Shown here in pieces: positions 16,576 through 26,795 of a stretch of DNA of 64,000 bases. The stretch is from assembly GCF_000568405.1 (NCBI RefSeq), contig NZ_ARZY01000012.1, positions 47,126 to 111,125 of the forward strand, written 5' to 3'. The notes under the pieces were generated by a model. It did no database searches. It saw nothing but the letters and a program-made list of their open reading frames with translations, and was not told the DNA's origin. The position numbers and the translations under genes were made by a program. The stretch comes from Catenovulum agarivorans DS-2 (GTDB lineage: Bacteria > Pseudomonadota > Gammaproteobacteria > Enterobacterales > Alteromonadaceae). Every line of letters starts with the position of its first letter. Position 1 is the stretch's first letter.

Positions 16576-19350
16576 ATGTTCAAACCTAGCATTCTGTTTA
16601 ACGCAATCTTTTTTGCAATTATTCCAAGCATCCTGATGACGATAGGGATATGCGGTTATATTGTGCACGCAACCAGTATAGAGCGCGACAAATTAATTGA
16701 AGAGCAAGCGGTCAACCTTGTTGATTCTATCGCTTACGCCAGCGAATATAACTTAATTAGTTTAAACAAAGTAGGTTTGCAGAGTAAATTACGAGATATT
16801 AATGCCACTTCATCGCTGCCGATATCAAATATTTTAATTTACGATGATACTGGTGAGTTATTTGTTGCGGCAAATTACACCCATCTTGATTTTAGCTACC
16901 ACACAAGTAGTAATTTAGGTACTGAGCTGCATCGTCCCAACAACCAAAACTTAATTGTTAATTCACCGATTTACGCGTTTGACAGTAGCTTTAATCAAAC
17001 CGCACAATGGCAGTCGAGCCAACAAACACAACAAGCAATCGGACATATTGTCTTGGTGTTGGATCTTTCCGCTGAAACCTACCACAGGTTCATTACCAAC
17101 TTAAATTTGTTTGTATTAATTGGTATTGCCGCCATTCTAACCGCCATCTTAATGATAGCTTTGGTCAATCGCGTTATCCGCCCAGTTCAAGCATTTGTCC
17201 AAGCGGTAAAACGTATTGGTAGTGGCGACTTAAAATTTAGGTTAGATATACCCGTTCAATACGAGTTTAACGATTTAAAAGATGGTATCAATGTGATGGC
17301 AGCGCAACTGCAACACCATCAAGCCAAATTAGAGTCAGAAATTGAAGATGCAACACGTGACTTACAGCAAAATTTATTGTTAGTTGAAGAGAAAAATGCC
17401 GAGCTTGATATCGCTCGAAAAGAAGCGCTAGAGGCGAGTAAAGTTAAATCGCAATTCTTAGCGACTATGAGTCATGAAGTTCGCACCCCACTGAATGCGA
17501 TTGTTGGTTTTACCAAAGAGCTAGAAAAAGCCCAGTTAGAAGATCCATACAAAGACTATGTCACTACGATAAACGCATCAGCCGATAACTTAATTGCAAT
17601 AGTGAATGACGTACTCGACTTTTCTAAAATTGAGGCAGGTAAAATAGAGTTAGACCACTCCGCATTCAACCTGATGCAAACAGTCGAAGACGTCACTAAA
17701 TTGATGTCACGTGACGCCTTTGCCAAAGGTTTGGTTTTCTCGGTTGAGTCTGATGCTCTGCCAATAGCCGCAATCGGTGACCAACACAGATTTAAACAAA
17801 TTCTAACCAACTTATTATCCAACGCGATAAAGTTCACACCAAAAGGGTATGTAATTTTACGTATCAAAATTCAATCTGAGTCTGAAAGCCAACATATGTT
17901 AATCGTTGACGTACAAGACTCAGGTATCGGCATTAGCCAGGATAAACAAAGCAAACTATTTAAAGCATTTCACCAAGCCGACGCGACCACAACACGTAAA
18001 TATGGTGGCACTGGTTTAGGGCTGGCTATCACTCATGGTTTAGTTAATAAAATGAGTGGCTCATTAACCATAGACAGTGCTTTGGGCAAAGGCTCGACAT
18101 TTACCTTGCGGTTGCCGATTACCACCTCAAAACCAAATAGAATAGACAAACTGCAAAAACTGCATAAAGCCTTGGTTTTAGACCCGCATTCAATCACTTA
18201 CACAGCATACCGTCAGCTGTTCCAGCAATTAGGTATCGCCGCTGATATTCACAGTGATACCGAAGGTTGGGAAACACAGTTACGCCAAAACGATAACTAC
18301 GACTTAATTGTTATTGCCAGTGATTCAGATGAAGAATCGCTTGAATTATTACCACTGCAAGCCGCGTTTGCTGCGAAACAACAAACAAGTGCACTGATTG
18401 TTTTGTCGGTACCTTTGTATAGCTCGTTGCCCGAAGAGCACAAAAAAATGCTTGGTGACTGGCCAGTAACTGAAAAGCCATTTACTTTGTCAAAACTTGA
18501 AAATGCGTGGAAAAAGTACGACAGGCTGACTTGGTTGGCTGATGATAGCCTAGATACCAGCAACACAAATATTGTGCAATCAGGTTCTAAAATTAAGATG
18601 CTGGCAGTGGATGACAACGAAACAAATTTAAAATTATTGTCAGCAATTTTACGCAATGGCCGTGTAGAGCTCACCACCACCACATCTGGAAAATCAGCCT
18701 GTGAAATTGCTGAACAAGAAGAGTTTGACATTATTTTAATGGATGTGCAGATGCCAGAAATGGATGGTGTACAAACCACAGCTCGCATTCGTCAAGGTCA
18801 ATTAAATAGAGCCACCCCCATTATCGCGTTTACCGCGCATGCGTTTAAAGAAGAAAGAGAAAACTTACTTAAAAACGGCATGGATGACTATTTGGCGAAG
18901 CCCATTGATATGGATAAATTTAACCAGTTGGTCGCGAAATGGGTAATTGGTGCTGCTGATTTTGCCGATAAACCAGCAAAAAAACCAACCAAGCCAGAGG
19001 TTCATCAAGGCATAGACTGGTCACTTGCATTAGAAAAAGCCAATAACAACCATAAAACGGCTGTCGAGATGCTTACTATGCTGATATCTACCTTCGACAG
19101 TGTTGAACAAGACATTAAAACCGCCATCAGTAATAACGATCAACAAGCCTTGCTAACGGTTATTCATAAATTCCATGGGTCGACTTGCTACTCGGGTGTG
19201 CCCTATCTTCGCCAACTTGCCAACAACATAGAATCGCAGCTTAAAAAAGGCGTATTAGTAAATGTTGAAGAACAACTGGAAAAATTGTCCAATGAAATGG
19301 ATAATGTCGCGTCTGGATTGTCCGCAATCCCACAAAACAAGTCTAATTAA
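16576..19350 (+). CDS. barA: Hybrid sensor histidine kinase BarA
   Basis: 924 residues, close to E. coli BarA (918), with the same domain order. Two membrane segments (about 9-29 and 175-197) flank a periplasmic domain. HAMP (about 198-250) and a coiled coil follow, then HisKA with His300 in MSHEVRTPLN, an ATPase domain (NLLSNAIKF, DSGIGI, GGTGLGL), a degenerate receiver (about 530-640), a true receiver with Asp723 in LMDVQMPEMDG, and an Hpt domain with His864 in HKFHGS. The N-terminal sequence also resembles BarA (ASEYNLISLN; ILIYDDTGELFVAAN). BarA signals through a phosphorelay to UvrY/GacA and the Csr small RNAs; no response regulator gene is adjacent. Confidence 0.85.
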   Translation: MFKPSILFNAIFFAIIPSILMTIGICGYIVHATSIERDKLIEEQAVNLVDSIAYASEYNLISLNKVGLQSKLRDINATSSLPISNILIYDDTGELFVAANYTHLDFSYHTSSNLGTELHRPNNQNLIVNSPIYAFDSSFNQTAQWQSSQQTQQAIGHIVLVLDLSAETYHRFITNLNLFVLIGIAAILTAILMIALVNRVIRPVQAFVQAVKRIGSGDLKFRLDIPVQYEFNDLKDGINVMAAQLQHHQAKLESEIEDATRDLQQNLLLVEEKNAELDIARKEALEASKVKSQFLATMSHEVRTPLNAIVGFTKELEKAQLEDPYKDYVTTINASADNLIAIVNDVLDFSKIEAGKIELDHSAFNLMQTVEDVTKLMSRDAFAKGLVFSVESDALPIAAIGDQHRFKQILTNLLSNAIKFTPKGYVILRIKIQSESESQHMLIVDVQDSGIGISQDKQSKLFKAFHQADATTTRKYGGTGLGLAITHGLVNKMSGSLTIDSALGKGSTFTLRLPITTSKPNRIDKLQKLHKALVLDPHSITYTAYRQLFQQLGIAADIHSDTEGWETQLRQNDNYDLIVIASDSDEESLELLPLQAAFAAKQQTSALIVLSVPLYSSLPEEHKKMLGDWPVTEKPFTLSKLENAWKKYDRLTWLADDSLDTSNTNIVQSGSKIKMLAVDDNETNLKLLSAILRNGRVELTTTTSGKSACEIAEQEEFDIILMDVQMPEMDGVQTTARIRQGQLNRATPIIAFTAHAFKEERENLLKNGMDDYLAKPIDMDKFNQLVAKWVIGAADFADKPAKKPTKPEVHQGIDWSLALEKANNNHKTAVEMLTMLISTFDSVEQDIKTAISNNDQQALLTVIHKFHGSTCYSGVPYLRQLANNIESQLKKGVLVNVEEQLEKLSNEMDNVASGLSAIPQNKSN

Positions 19351-19373
19351 CTAATAGCGTTATAATATTGGTA

Positions 19374-19440
19374 TATAGCTAGTTGGAATAAAAAATTAGT
19401 ATTTATTCTTTCCAGTTATCAATATCCCAACTAAGCTATA
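19374..19440. repeat. Imperfect inverted repeat between barA and cysJ
   Basis: TATAGCTAGTTGGAATA (19374-19390) pairs with TATCCCAACTAAGCTATA (19423-19440) apart from one gap and one mismatch. Inner segments (GGAATAAA / TTTATTC) allow alternative pairing. It could be a barA terminator, a CysB-type operator region or a small palindromic element. The pairing is seen; the role is open. Confidence 0.45.
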
Positions 19441-19471
19441 GCGCTAAATCAAGTCACGGATTTTTGGGAAT

Positions 19472-21268
19472 ATGTCTTCGCAAAACACAGAACTTACAAG
19501 CCCTTTGGCAGCTGAGCAATTAACTCAGTTAAATAAAATTACCGCAGGTATGTCTGCAAACCAACTTTCTTGGGTTAGCGGCTACTTATACGGCTTAGCA
19601 CAAGCTGGCGCGGGTTCATTGCCAGCAGCTGGTGCACCAGCAGCGCCTGCTGAGCTACCGACTTTAACCGTTTTGTATGGTTCACAAACGGGTAACGCAA
19701 AAGGTGTTGCACAACAAGCAGCCGCAGCTGCCGAAGCTGCAGGTTTAAAAGTACGCTGTGTTTCTATGGGCGATTACAAACCCAAAGATTTGAAAAAAGA
19801 AACACACGTATTGATCACCTCTTGTACGCAAGGTGAAGGTGATCCACCTGATGATGCAATTGAATTTCATGCATTCTTAGCAGGTAAAAAAGCACCTAAA
19901 TTAGACGGTGTAAAATATTCTGTATTAGCGCTGGGTGATTCTTCATACGAATTCTTCTGCCAAACAGGTAAAGATTTTGACGAACGTTTCGCTAAATTAG
20001 GCGCAACAGCAATTGAACCTCGTGTTGATTGTGACGTTGAATACGAAGAGCCTGCAGCGGGTTGGATTGAGCGTGCAGTTGCCGCTATGGCAAAAGACAT
20101 GCAAGCTGGTGTTGCACAAGTAACAGTATCTGCAGCGGCTACACCAACAGCAACGACTTCTGCTTACAATAAAAAGAATCCGTTTACTGCGACTTTAGAA
20201 ACCAACCAGAAAATTACCGGTCGTGATTCTGTTAAAGATATTCGTCACTTCGAGATTTCTTTAGAAGGCTCAGGTTTAACGTATCAGCCAGGTGACTCTT
20301 TAGGAGTTTGGTTTAGAAACGACGAAAAAGTTGTTGACGAAATAATTGAAAAGCTTGGCTTAGACGCTAGCGCTAATATTGAAGTTGACGGCGAGCAAGT
20401 TGCTGTGCGTGAAGCGCTAACCCGTCATTATGAATTAACGTTAAGCCACCCTGGTTTTGTTAGCAAATACGCTGAAGTAACAGGTAACGCTGAACTTGCA
20501 AAATTAGCCGAAGATCGCCAAGCATTACGTGCATATATTGATGTTCGCCAAATTATCGACATCATTCGTGAACATGCGGCTAAAATTTCTGCAGAGCAAC
20601 TAGTAAGTTGTTTACGCCGTTTAACCCCACGTTTGTACTCTATCGCTTCTAGCCAAGCTGAAGTTGAAGAAGAAGTACACTTAACGGTTGGTGTTGTGCG
20701 TTACGATGCATTTGGTGAAGAGCACTTTGGTGGCGCTTCAGGTTTCTTAGCCGAGCGTTTAGAAGAAGGCGGCGAAGTAGACGTATTTGTTGAACACAGC
20801 CACTTCCGTTTACCAGAAGATAACTCACCTGTAATCATGGTTGGCCCAGGTACAGGCATCGCGCCTTTCCGTGCATTTGTTCAAGAAATTGATGCTAACG
20901 AGCGTGAAAACGAAACTTGGTTATTCTTTGGTAACCCTACATTTACTGAAGACTTTTTGTACCAAGTTGAATGGCAAAGTTATCTTAAAGACGGTGTATT
21001 AAACAAAATTGATTTAGCTTTCTCTCGTGACCAAGCAGAAAAAATCTATGTACAAGATCGTATGTTAGAAAAAGCTGCGGAGCTTTGGGCTTGGTTAGAA
21101 AAAGGCGCGTATTTCTATGTGTGTGGTGATGCTAATCGTATGGCGAAAGACGTACACGAAGCATTAGTAACCATAGTTGAACAGCAAGGTGGCAAGAGCC
21201 GTGAAGAAGCTGAAAACTATGTTAGTGAATTACGCAAAAACAAACGTTACCAGAGAGATGTTTACTAA
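19472..21268 (+). CDS. cysJ: Sulfite reductase (NADPH) flavoprotein alpha subunit
   Basis: 598 residues, usual length. An N-terminal flavodoxin-like FMN domain (about 65-205, with TVLYGSQTGNAKG and LALGDSSYEFFC) is joined to a ferredoxin-reductase domain binding FAD and NADPH (RLYSIASS, VGPGTGIAPFRAF, FFGNP, VCGDANRMAKDV, C-terminal KRYQRDVY). It passes electrons from NADPH to CysI for reduction of sulfite to sulfide. Its stop overlaps the cysI start (TAATG), the first step of a cysJIH operon. Confidence 0.97.
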   Translation: MSSQNTELTSPLAAEQLTQLNKITAGMSANQLSWVSGYLYGLAQAGAGSLPAAGAPAAPAELPTLTVLYGSQTGNAKGVAQQAAAAAEAAGLKVRCVSMGDYKPKDLKKETHVLITSCTQGEGDPPDDAIEFHAFLAGKKAPKLDGVKYSVLALGDSSYEFFCQTGKDFDERFAKLGATAIEPRVDCDVEYEEPAAGWIERAVAAMAKDMQAGVAQVTVSAAATPTATTSAYNKKNPFTATLETNQKITGRDSVKDIRHFEISLEGSGLTYQPGDSLGVWFRNDEKVVDEIIEKLGLDASANIEVDGEQVAVREALTRHYELTLSHPGFVSKYAEVTGNAELAKLAEDRQALRAYIDVRQIIDIIREHAAKISAEQLVSCLRRLTPRLYSIASSQAEVEEEVHLTVGVVRYDAFGEEHFGGASGFLAERLEEGGEVDVFVEHSHFRLPEDNSPVIMVGPGTGIAPFRAFVQEIDANERENETWLFFGNPTFTEDFLYQVEWQSYLKDGVLNKIDLAFSRDQAEKIYVQDRMLEKAAELWAWLEKGAYFYVCGDANRMAKDVHEALVTIVEQQGGKSREEAENYVSELRKNKRYQRDVY

Positions 21269-22971
21269 TGAGCGAAAAGAAATTAGCAGCCAACGAATAT
21301 TTAAAAGTTAACAGCAACTACTTGCGTGGCACGTTAGAAGAAAGCGTAGCTAACCCTGTAACGGGTGCTGTTGCTGACGATGATACACAGTTAACTAAGT
21401 TCCACGGTTTTTATATGCAAGACGACCGTGATATTCGTAACGAGCGTAAGCAGCAAAAATTAGAGCCGAAACATACATTTATGTTACGTGCACGTATCCC
21501 TGGTGGCGTAATTGATATGCCACAATGGTTACAAATAGACCAAATTGCTGAAGAATTGACTGATTACAACTCAATTCGTTTAACAACGCGTCAAACTTTC
21601 CAATACCACGGTATTTTAAAACGCAACTTAAAACCGTTAATTAAAGGTTTGTACCAAGTTAAGTTAGACTCAATTGCAGCATGTGGTGACGTTAACCGTA
21701 ACGTTATGGCAACGACCAACCCAATTCAAACTCAGTTGCAAAAAGAAGTACACGAATGGTCAGTAAAAATTTCTGAGCATTTACTGCCAAAAACGCGCGC
21801 TTACTTTGAGTTGTGGTTAGACGAAGAAAAATTAGAAACGCCAGCAGATGTTGAGCAAGAGCCTGTTTACGGTAAAACTTATTTACCACGTAAATTTAAA
21901 ATCGCGGTTGCAGTACCTCCGTACAACGACGTTGACATTAGCGCTAACGATTTAAGTTTTATCGCTATTGAAGACGGTAACGGCGGCTTAGCTGGTTTTA
22001 ACGTATGTGCTGGTGGTGGTTTAGGGTCTACCCATGGTGATGTAAACACCTACCCTCAGTTAACTCGAGTTTTAGGTTTCTGTAAGTTAGAAGACACGCT
22101 TGATTTTGCGCAAGCTGTAATGATGACTCAGCGTGACAATGGTAACCGTTACGACCGTAAACGTGCGCGTACTAAGTACACAGTTGATGACATGGGTGTA
22201 GATGCATTCCGTGAAGCAACTGAAAAACATGCTGGTAAAAAGTTTGAGCCTGCACGCGATTATGAATTCACTAGCCAAGGCGATCGTTTTGGTTGGGTAG
22301 AAGATATGAACGGCAAATGGCACTTAACGCTTTTCTTAGAAGCTGGCCGTATTGTTGATGACGAGCGTCGTACAATTAAAACTGGTTTACGCGAAATTGC
22401 TAAAGTTCACAAAGGTGAATACCGCATGACAGCTAACCAGAACATTATGATTGCTAACGTAGCCGCTGAAGACAAAGCACAAATTGAAGAAATGTGTAAA
22501 CAGTACGGTTTGTTAGGTACTGAACATTCACCAATTATGCTTAACAGCATCGCTTGTGTAGCACTACCAACTTGTGCATTAGCTATGGCTGAATCTGAGC
22601 GCTATTTACCACGTTTAATTGAAAAATTTGACGTATTAGCGGAAAAACACGGTGTTGGCGATCAAGAAATCGTAACACGTATGACGGGTTGTCCTAATGG
22701 CTGTGGTCGTCCTTTCTTAGCCGAAGTTGCTTTTGTTGGTAAAGGCCCAGGTAAATACAATATGTATTTAGGCGCTGACGGCAAAGGTACTCGCTTAAAT
22801 CAAATGTATCGAGAGAACATCGGCGAAGAAGAAATCCTAGCTGAGATGGATACTATCCTTGAGCGCTATAGCAAAGAAAGAGAACAAGACGAACGCTTTG
22901 GTGACTTTGTTGTACGAATTGGTTTGGTTAAACCTGTTTATGACGGTCGAGAGTTTCATGCCACAAATTGA
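21268..22971 (+). CDS. cysI: Sulfite reductase (NADPH) hemoprotein beta subunit
   Basis: 567 residues, usual length. It reduces sulfite to sulfide at a coupled sirohaem and 4Fe-4S centre. Two sulfite-reductase repeats are visible. The cluster cysteines occur as [16 protein letters not shown] and [11 protein letters not shown] in the second half, and basic substrate residues in [12 protein letters not shown] and [12 protein letters not shown]. It lies between cysJ (1-base overlap) and cysH (14-base overlap). The sirohaem cofactor is made by CysG, encoded 850 bases downstream. Confidence 0.97.
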   Translation: MSEKKLAANEYLKVNSNYLRGTLEESVANPVTGAVADDDTQLTKFHGFYMQDDRDIRNERKQQKLEPKHTFMLRARIPGGVIDMPQWLQIDQIAEELTDYNSIRLTTRQTFQYHGILKRNLKPLIKGLYQVKLDSIAACGDVNRNVMATTNPIQTQLQKEVHEWSVKISEHLLPKTRAYFELWLDEEKLETPADVEQEPVYGKTYLPRKFKIAVAVPPYNDVDISANDLSFIAIEDGNGGLAGFNVCAGGGLGSTHGDVNTYPQLTRVLGFCKLEDTLDFAQAVMMTQRDNGNRYDRKRARTKYTVDDMGVDAFREATEKHAGKKFEPARDYEFTSQGDRFGWVEDMNGKWHLTLFLEAGRIVDDERRTIKTGLREIAKVHKGEYRMTANQNIMIANVAAEDKAQIEEMCKQYGLLGTEHSPIMLNSIACVALPTCALAMAESERYLPRLIEKFDVLAEKHGVGDQEIVTRMTGCPNGCGRPFLAEVAFVGKGPGKYNMYLGADGKGTRLNQMYRENIGEEEILAEMDTILERYSKEREQDERFGDFVVRIGLVKPVYDGREFHATN

Positions 22972-23704
22972 TTTTGTAAAGCTACTTGAAGCAGACAAAT
23001 CAGAGCAAGTTGCAGCGTTAACCGAGGTTAACGCTGAGCTTGAACAGCTGACGCCTCAGCAAAGAGTAGAATGGGCTGCTACACACTTGCCTGGACCACA
23101 AATACTTTCATCGAGTTTTGGTATTCAAGCAGCTGTAATGCTCAATTTAGTTAATTCAGCAATTCCACAAATTCCTGTGGTTTTAACTGACACTGGCTAC
23201 TTATTTCCAGAAACTTATGAGTTTATCGATCAGCTAACCGAACGCTTAAAGTTAAACTTAAAAGTTTATCGCTCACCATGGAGCCCTGCGTGGCAAGAAC
23301 AACGCTGGGGTAAATTGTGGGAGCAAGGTGTCGAAGGCATCGAAAAATACAATCAGATCAACAAAGTTGAGCCAATGAAGCAAGCATTGCAAGAATTGGA
23401 TGCTAAAGTTTGGTACACAGGTTTACGCCGTGACCAAGCCAGTAGCCGTGCCAGCTTGCCAGTATTGCAAATTAGTGGTGGTCGTTACAAGTTCCAACCA
23501 ATTATTGATTGGACCAACAAAGATGTTCACTACTATTTAAAAGAGCACAACTTGCCATACCACCCGCTATGGGACCAAGGTTATGTATCTGTTGGTGATT
23601 GGCACACATCTCGCCCATTAGAATTGGGTATGACTGAAGAAGAAACGCGCTTCTTTGGTTTAAAACGTGAGTGTGGCTTACACGAAGGTGGTAGCGGTAT
23701 TTAA
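22958..23704 (+). CDS. cysH: Phosphoadenylyl-sulfate (PAPS) reductase
   Basis: 248 residues from the ATG at 22958, which lies inside the end of cysI with GGTCGAGAG before it. A longer reading from 22859 would overlap cysI by 113 bases and add 33 residues not found in the family. It reduces PAPS to sulfite using thioredoxin. The PP-loop-like [12 protein letters not shown] is present, and the C-terminal redox Cys lies in [13 protein letters not shown]. There are no extra Cys pairs for an iron-sulfur cluster, so it is the PAPS-type enzyme rather than the APS type. Confidence 0.96.
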   Translation: MPQIDFVKLLEADKSEQVAALTEVNAELEQLTPQQRVEWAATHLPGPQILSSSFGIQAAVMLNLVNSAIPQIPVVLTDTGYLFPETYEFIDQLTERLKLNLKVYRSPWSPAWQEQRWGKLWEQGVEGIEKYNQINKVEPMKQALQELDAKVWYTGLRRDQASSRASLPVLQISGGRYKFQPIIDWTNKDVHYYLKEHNLPYHPLWDQGYVSVGDWHTSRPLELGMTEEETRFFGLKRECGLHEGGSGI

Positions 23705-23711
23705 CCGCTAC
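23691..23711 (+). terminator. Weak terminator-like hairpin at the end of cysH
   Basis: A perfect 8-base stem (GTAGCGGT / ACCGCTAC, loop ATTTA) spans the cysH stop. The T-run starts about eight bases later, so termination is probably partial at best. Confidence 0.35.
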
Positions 23712-23821
23712 TCGCTTTACTTTTTTATTGTTATATTCCTGTATTTATTAAACCCCTGCCCTGCTTTTGCGTTAAACTTAGCAAAGATATCTCTAGACAT
23801 TTTTAGTTGTTAAGGCTTGTT

Positions 23822-25243
23822 ATGGAACAGTTTCCAATCTTTTTAAATATGGCTAATTTCCCCTGTGCTGTTGTTGGTGGTGGTGAAGTTGCTTATCGAA
23901 AAATCAGTGCATTATTAAAAGCCAAAGCACAAATTTGTGTCATCTCTCCAGAAGTAAATGCTGACATAAATACGCTAATAGAAACTAAACAAATAGATTG
24001 GCAACAACAAAACTGGCAAGCTGACAGCATAACAGGCAAACGATTAGTGGTTGCTGCAACCGACAACAACCAAGTGAATAAACAAATTTTCGAATATTGC
24101 GAAGCTAACAATATTTTGGTTAATACTGTCGACCAGCCCGATCTATGCCGCTACACCACACCGTCTATTGTTGACCGCTCACCTATTGTGATTGCTATTT
24201 CATCTGCTGGTATGAGCCCTGTATTAGCAAGACGCATCCGCGCTATGATAGAAACAGCGCTACCTCAGTCGTTATCCGGAATTGCCCAATATGCAGGCTC
24301 TATTCGCAGCAAAATAAAAAGCAAATTACCAACGATAGATTTACGCCGATTGTTTTGGGAAAAGTTTTTCTCAAGCTCAATCATGTCGCGTTTTGAGCAA
24401 ATGGCTGACAGCGAAAAAACCAGCTTAGTGGATAATTTAATACAAAACACCCACGAACAAGGTGAAGTGTGGTTAGTTGGTGCTGGCCCGGGCGATCCTG
24501 AGCTTATCACCATTAAAGCACTACAAAAATTACAACTTGCAGATGTGGTAGTTTACGACAGGTTAGTTTCAGCCGATATTGTAAACTTAGCGCGTAAAGA
24601 CGCTGAGTTTATTTGTGTAGGCAAACAGAAAAGTCTGCACATGAAGCAGCAGCAAGAAATTAACCAGCTATTGGTCGATTTAGCCAAACAAGGTAAAAAA
24701 GTTTGCCGCTTAAAAGGTGGCGACCCATTCATTTTTGGCCGCGGCGGCGAAGAATTAGAAACCTTAGTAGAACAGCAAATTCCTTTCCAAGTCATTCCAG
24801 CGGTAACCGCAGCTGCAGGCTGCTCAAGTTATGCGGGGATTCCCCTAACCCATAGAGACTATGCACGCAAAGTCACTTTTGTTACAGGGCAAAACAGTAA
24901 AGCGGGTGATGAACCTGATTGGCAATCACTCATCCACCCTTACCATACTTTGTGTATTTACATGGGCTTGAGTAAAGCGCAGCAGGTACAAGAAAACTTA
25001 ATTAAACATGGTATGGCAGCAGATATGCCAGTGGCTATTGTTGAAAATGGCACAACTCAACACCAACGTGTGGTTACAGGTATTTTAAGTGAGTTAGGTC
25101 AATTGCAGCAGCAACACAATATCGGCTCACCAGCGTTATTAATAATCGGCCAAGTGGTTAAATTACATAACTCACTCGATTGGTTTACCCCTGATAGGCA
25201 AGAAAACGCAGGCGCATTTAAGAATTATTTGGCTGAGAAGTAG
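23822..25243 (+). CDS. cysG: Sirohaem synthase (fused methyltransferase, dehydrogenase and ferrochelatase)
   Basis: 473 residues from the ATG at 23822 (MEQFPIF), which matches the usual CysG N-terminus; five codons from an upstream TTG are not needed. The first 200 residues form the precorrin-2 dehydrogenase/ferrochelatase with the NAD site VVGGGEVAYRK. The second part is the SAM-dependent uroporphyrinogen III methyltransferase (VGAGPGDPELIT, RLKGGDPFIFGRGGEE, GIPLTHR). The enzyme makes sirohaem for CysI. It follows cysJIH by 117 bases and may have its own promoter. Confidence 0.96.
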   Translation: MEQFPIFLNMANFPCAVVGGGEVAYRKISALLKAKAQICVISPEVNADINTLIETKQIDWQQQNWQADSITGKRLVVAATDNNQVNKQIFEYCEANNILVNTVDQPDLCRYTTPSIVDRSPIVIAISSAGMSPVLARRIRAMIETALPQSLSGIAQYAGSIRSKIKSKLPTIDLRRLFWEKFFSSSIMSRFEQMADSEKTSLVDNLIQNTHEQGEVWLVGAGPGDPELITIKALQKLQLADVVVYDRLVSADIVNLARKDAEFICVGKQKSLHMKQQQEINQLLVDLAKQGKKVCRLKGGDPFIFGRGGEELETLVEQQIPFQVIPAVTAAAGCSSYAGIPLTHRDYARKVTFVTGQNSKAGDEPDWQSLIHPYHTLCIYMGLSKAQQVQENLIKHGMAADMPVAIVENGTTQHQRVVTGILSELGQLQQQHNIGSPALLIIGQVVKLHNSLDWFTPDRQENAGAFKNYLAEK

Positions 25244-25261
25244 CGCGTAGAGCACAAAAGC

Positions 25262-25364
25262 CCAGCTGAAGCATAATTTTCTAAAATCGCTGTGAATCCA
25301 TCCGTGGAAGCTCCCAAACGTCGTCCCGGACGTTTGAAGTTTTAGAAAATCAGCATTCAGCTAG
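25262..25364. repeat. 103-base inverted-repeat element
   Basis: The two 25-base ends are inverted copies (20 of 25 match, the inner 11, ATTTTCTAAAA, perfectly). Inside is a second perfect stem, AAACGTC / GACGTTT (25316-25335). It interrupts a sequence found uninterrupted at 51521-51564: the left flank AAGCCCAGCT and right flank TTTTATCGAGC are adjacent there. This looks like a small non-coding mobile element, or an expanded version of the repeat. Confidence 0.6.
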
Positions 25365-25660
25365 ACTTTTATCGAGCATTTTTATTGCTTTTCGAATAAA
25401 GCACAGCGATAAAAATTTAGGAAAGTGCTAGAGCAATAACTTAGAGCAAAATTTCTTTTTCAGGGGCGAATCAGAACCGAAGCACCGCTTCGCAGTCTGA
25501 CGAGGTGGAGCCAGGGATGGCGACAGGGCCTGCCCTTCAGGGACGAATAATCTACTCAGGATTTACTTTAATCCAGAACAGCGTTTTTGCGATAGTTATG
25601 GTCTAGTGATTTCCCTATATTGCACAGGAGTTGCAGCGATAAAATGTCGAAAGAATTAAC
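25365..25660. repeat. Repeat-rich non-coding spacer
   Basis: Segments 25367-25390 and 25641-25657 match the repeat at 51541-51603. Between them are two hairpins: CGAAGC-ACC-GCTTCG (25478-25492) and AGGGC-CT-GCCCT (25525-25536). Part of the first recurs as its complement at 2451-2464. No gene is credible here; the short open frames lack ribosome-binding sites. Confidence 0.5.
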
Positions 25661-25731
25661 ATACGAAGAGGGGTACTCCATTCGCCTTTGCTCTTCCCTG
25701 CCGCCAACCAAAAGCACTTCAAATACAAAAC

Positions 25732-26679
25732 CTACTTCATATTCACATGAATGGCAGGCTCTAACACGGCAGCGAATTGCTCCAAATAATTCATATTCAA
25801 CTCAGCTGGAATCAACCGCGCGAGTTCATTGCCAATTTGTGTGAGTTTATAATAAGTTAACACATAACCACTTTTAACCACCTGCAATTGAACTTTACCA
25901 CTGCCGATCTCCATTTCAATGACCTGGCCTTTAGTTAACTCACTCGTCTCAATTTCACTAGCGTACAACAAATTTAAGTCAAACAAAGTTAATAAATCAG
26001 GGTAACTTAAACCACACTTAGATAAGTTGATCGCAAAACCATGCTCTTTCTTAAACAAATCGAACCAACTACGTAAACCATAGAAGCCACTAAAAATACG
26101 TCCGCCATATTCATTTTTATCTCTAAGCGTAATATTACATGCGGCTTGAAAAATTAGCGCATCTCTATGAGTCATCTGCTTAAGGGTAGATAAAGCACGC
26201 AAAGAAAAACTACCTGGGCGTAATGTCTGCATGGCTAAAATTTTTCCCCAAAGCTTTTGCATTGGTGTTGAAAAAATTGTTTCCGCCATTGCAAAAAATT
26301 GGTGTAACCAGTCGGGGTCAACATCATCATTCGGCACTTTATCGTCAACATAACTCAACGCTTGCTGCATAATTATTTCTAAATTTTGCTGCTTACGTGC
26401 TTGCTCTAAACGTTCACGTCGGCTTGCTCGCTGCTCTAGACTTAACTGACCTTTAACTTGACTTGTGATACCGTGTTTATGCGCAATTTGTGCTAAGCGA
26501 AAACTAGCAGTTTGTTGATCTAAAGTAACTTTAGCCTGGCCTCTGCCTTGGGTGTGTGCACTAACGGTCGCAGCTTTATCAGCAACAGAGGGTTTAACTT
26601 GCTGTTTTTTGCTATTTAACTCTACAACCTCTTTTTGCAAAGAAGGTGGTAAATTAGATGTTACGCCTGAAGTTTTCAT
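25732..26679 (-). CDS. TIGR03899-like (DUF2806-like) protein of unknown function
   Basis: 315 residues, with no signal peptide or membrane segment. The N-terminal 100 residues are basic and Gln/Lys-rich. The core has the features I recall for TIGR03899 proteins of marine gammaproteobacteria: DDVDPDWLHQFFAMAETIFSTPMQKLWGKILA followed by PGSFSLRALSTLKQMTHRDA (quoted in two parts). Similar cores occur in DUF2806 proteins. It is divergent from the EAL response regulator with 116 bases between starts. No function is known. Confidence 0.72.
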   Translation of the reverse strand: MKTSGVTSNLPPSLQKEVVELNSKKQQVKPSVADKAATVSAHTQGRGQAKVTLDQQTASFRLAQIAHKHGITSQVKGQLSLEQRASRRERLEQARKQQNLEIIMQQALSYVDDKVPNDDVDPDWLHQFFAMAETIFSTPMQKLWGKILAMQTLRPGSFSLRALSTLKQMTHRDALIFQAACNITLRDKNEYGGRIFSGFYGLRSWFDLFKKEHGFAINLSKCGLSYPDLLTLFDLNLLYASEIETSELTKGQVIEMEIGSGKVQLQVVKSGYVLTYYKLTQIGNELARLIPAELNMNYLEQFAAVLEPAIHVNMK

Positions 26680-26795
26680 AAAATATTCAGATTATTGTTA
26701 TAGGTATAAACGACACTTGTATATTAGGCTATACTTAATCAAGTTGTATAGTGAAAGCTCTATATTTGCCGATATTCTTACTTACCGGAATTCAT

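Noticed and set aside
22859..22957. Longer cysH reading frame
   Set aside because: It would overlap cysI by 113 bases and add residues not seen in the family; the ATG at 22958 gives normal length.
25620..25844. 74-residue open frame on the plus strand
   Set aside because: It starts in the repeat region, lacks a credible ribosome-binding site and overlaps the end of the TIGR03899-like gene.
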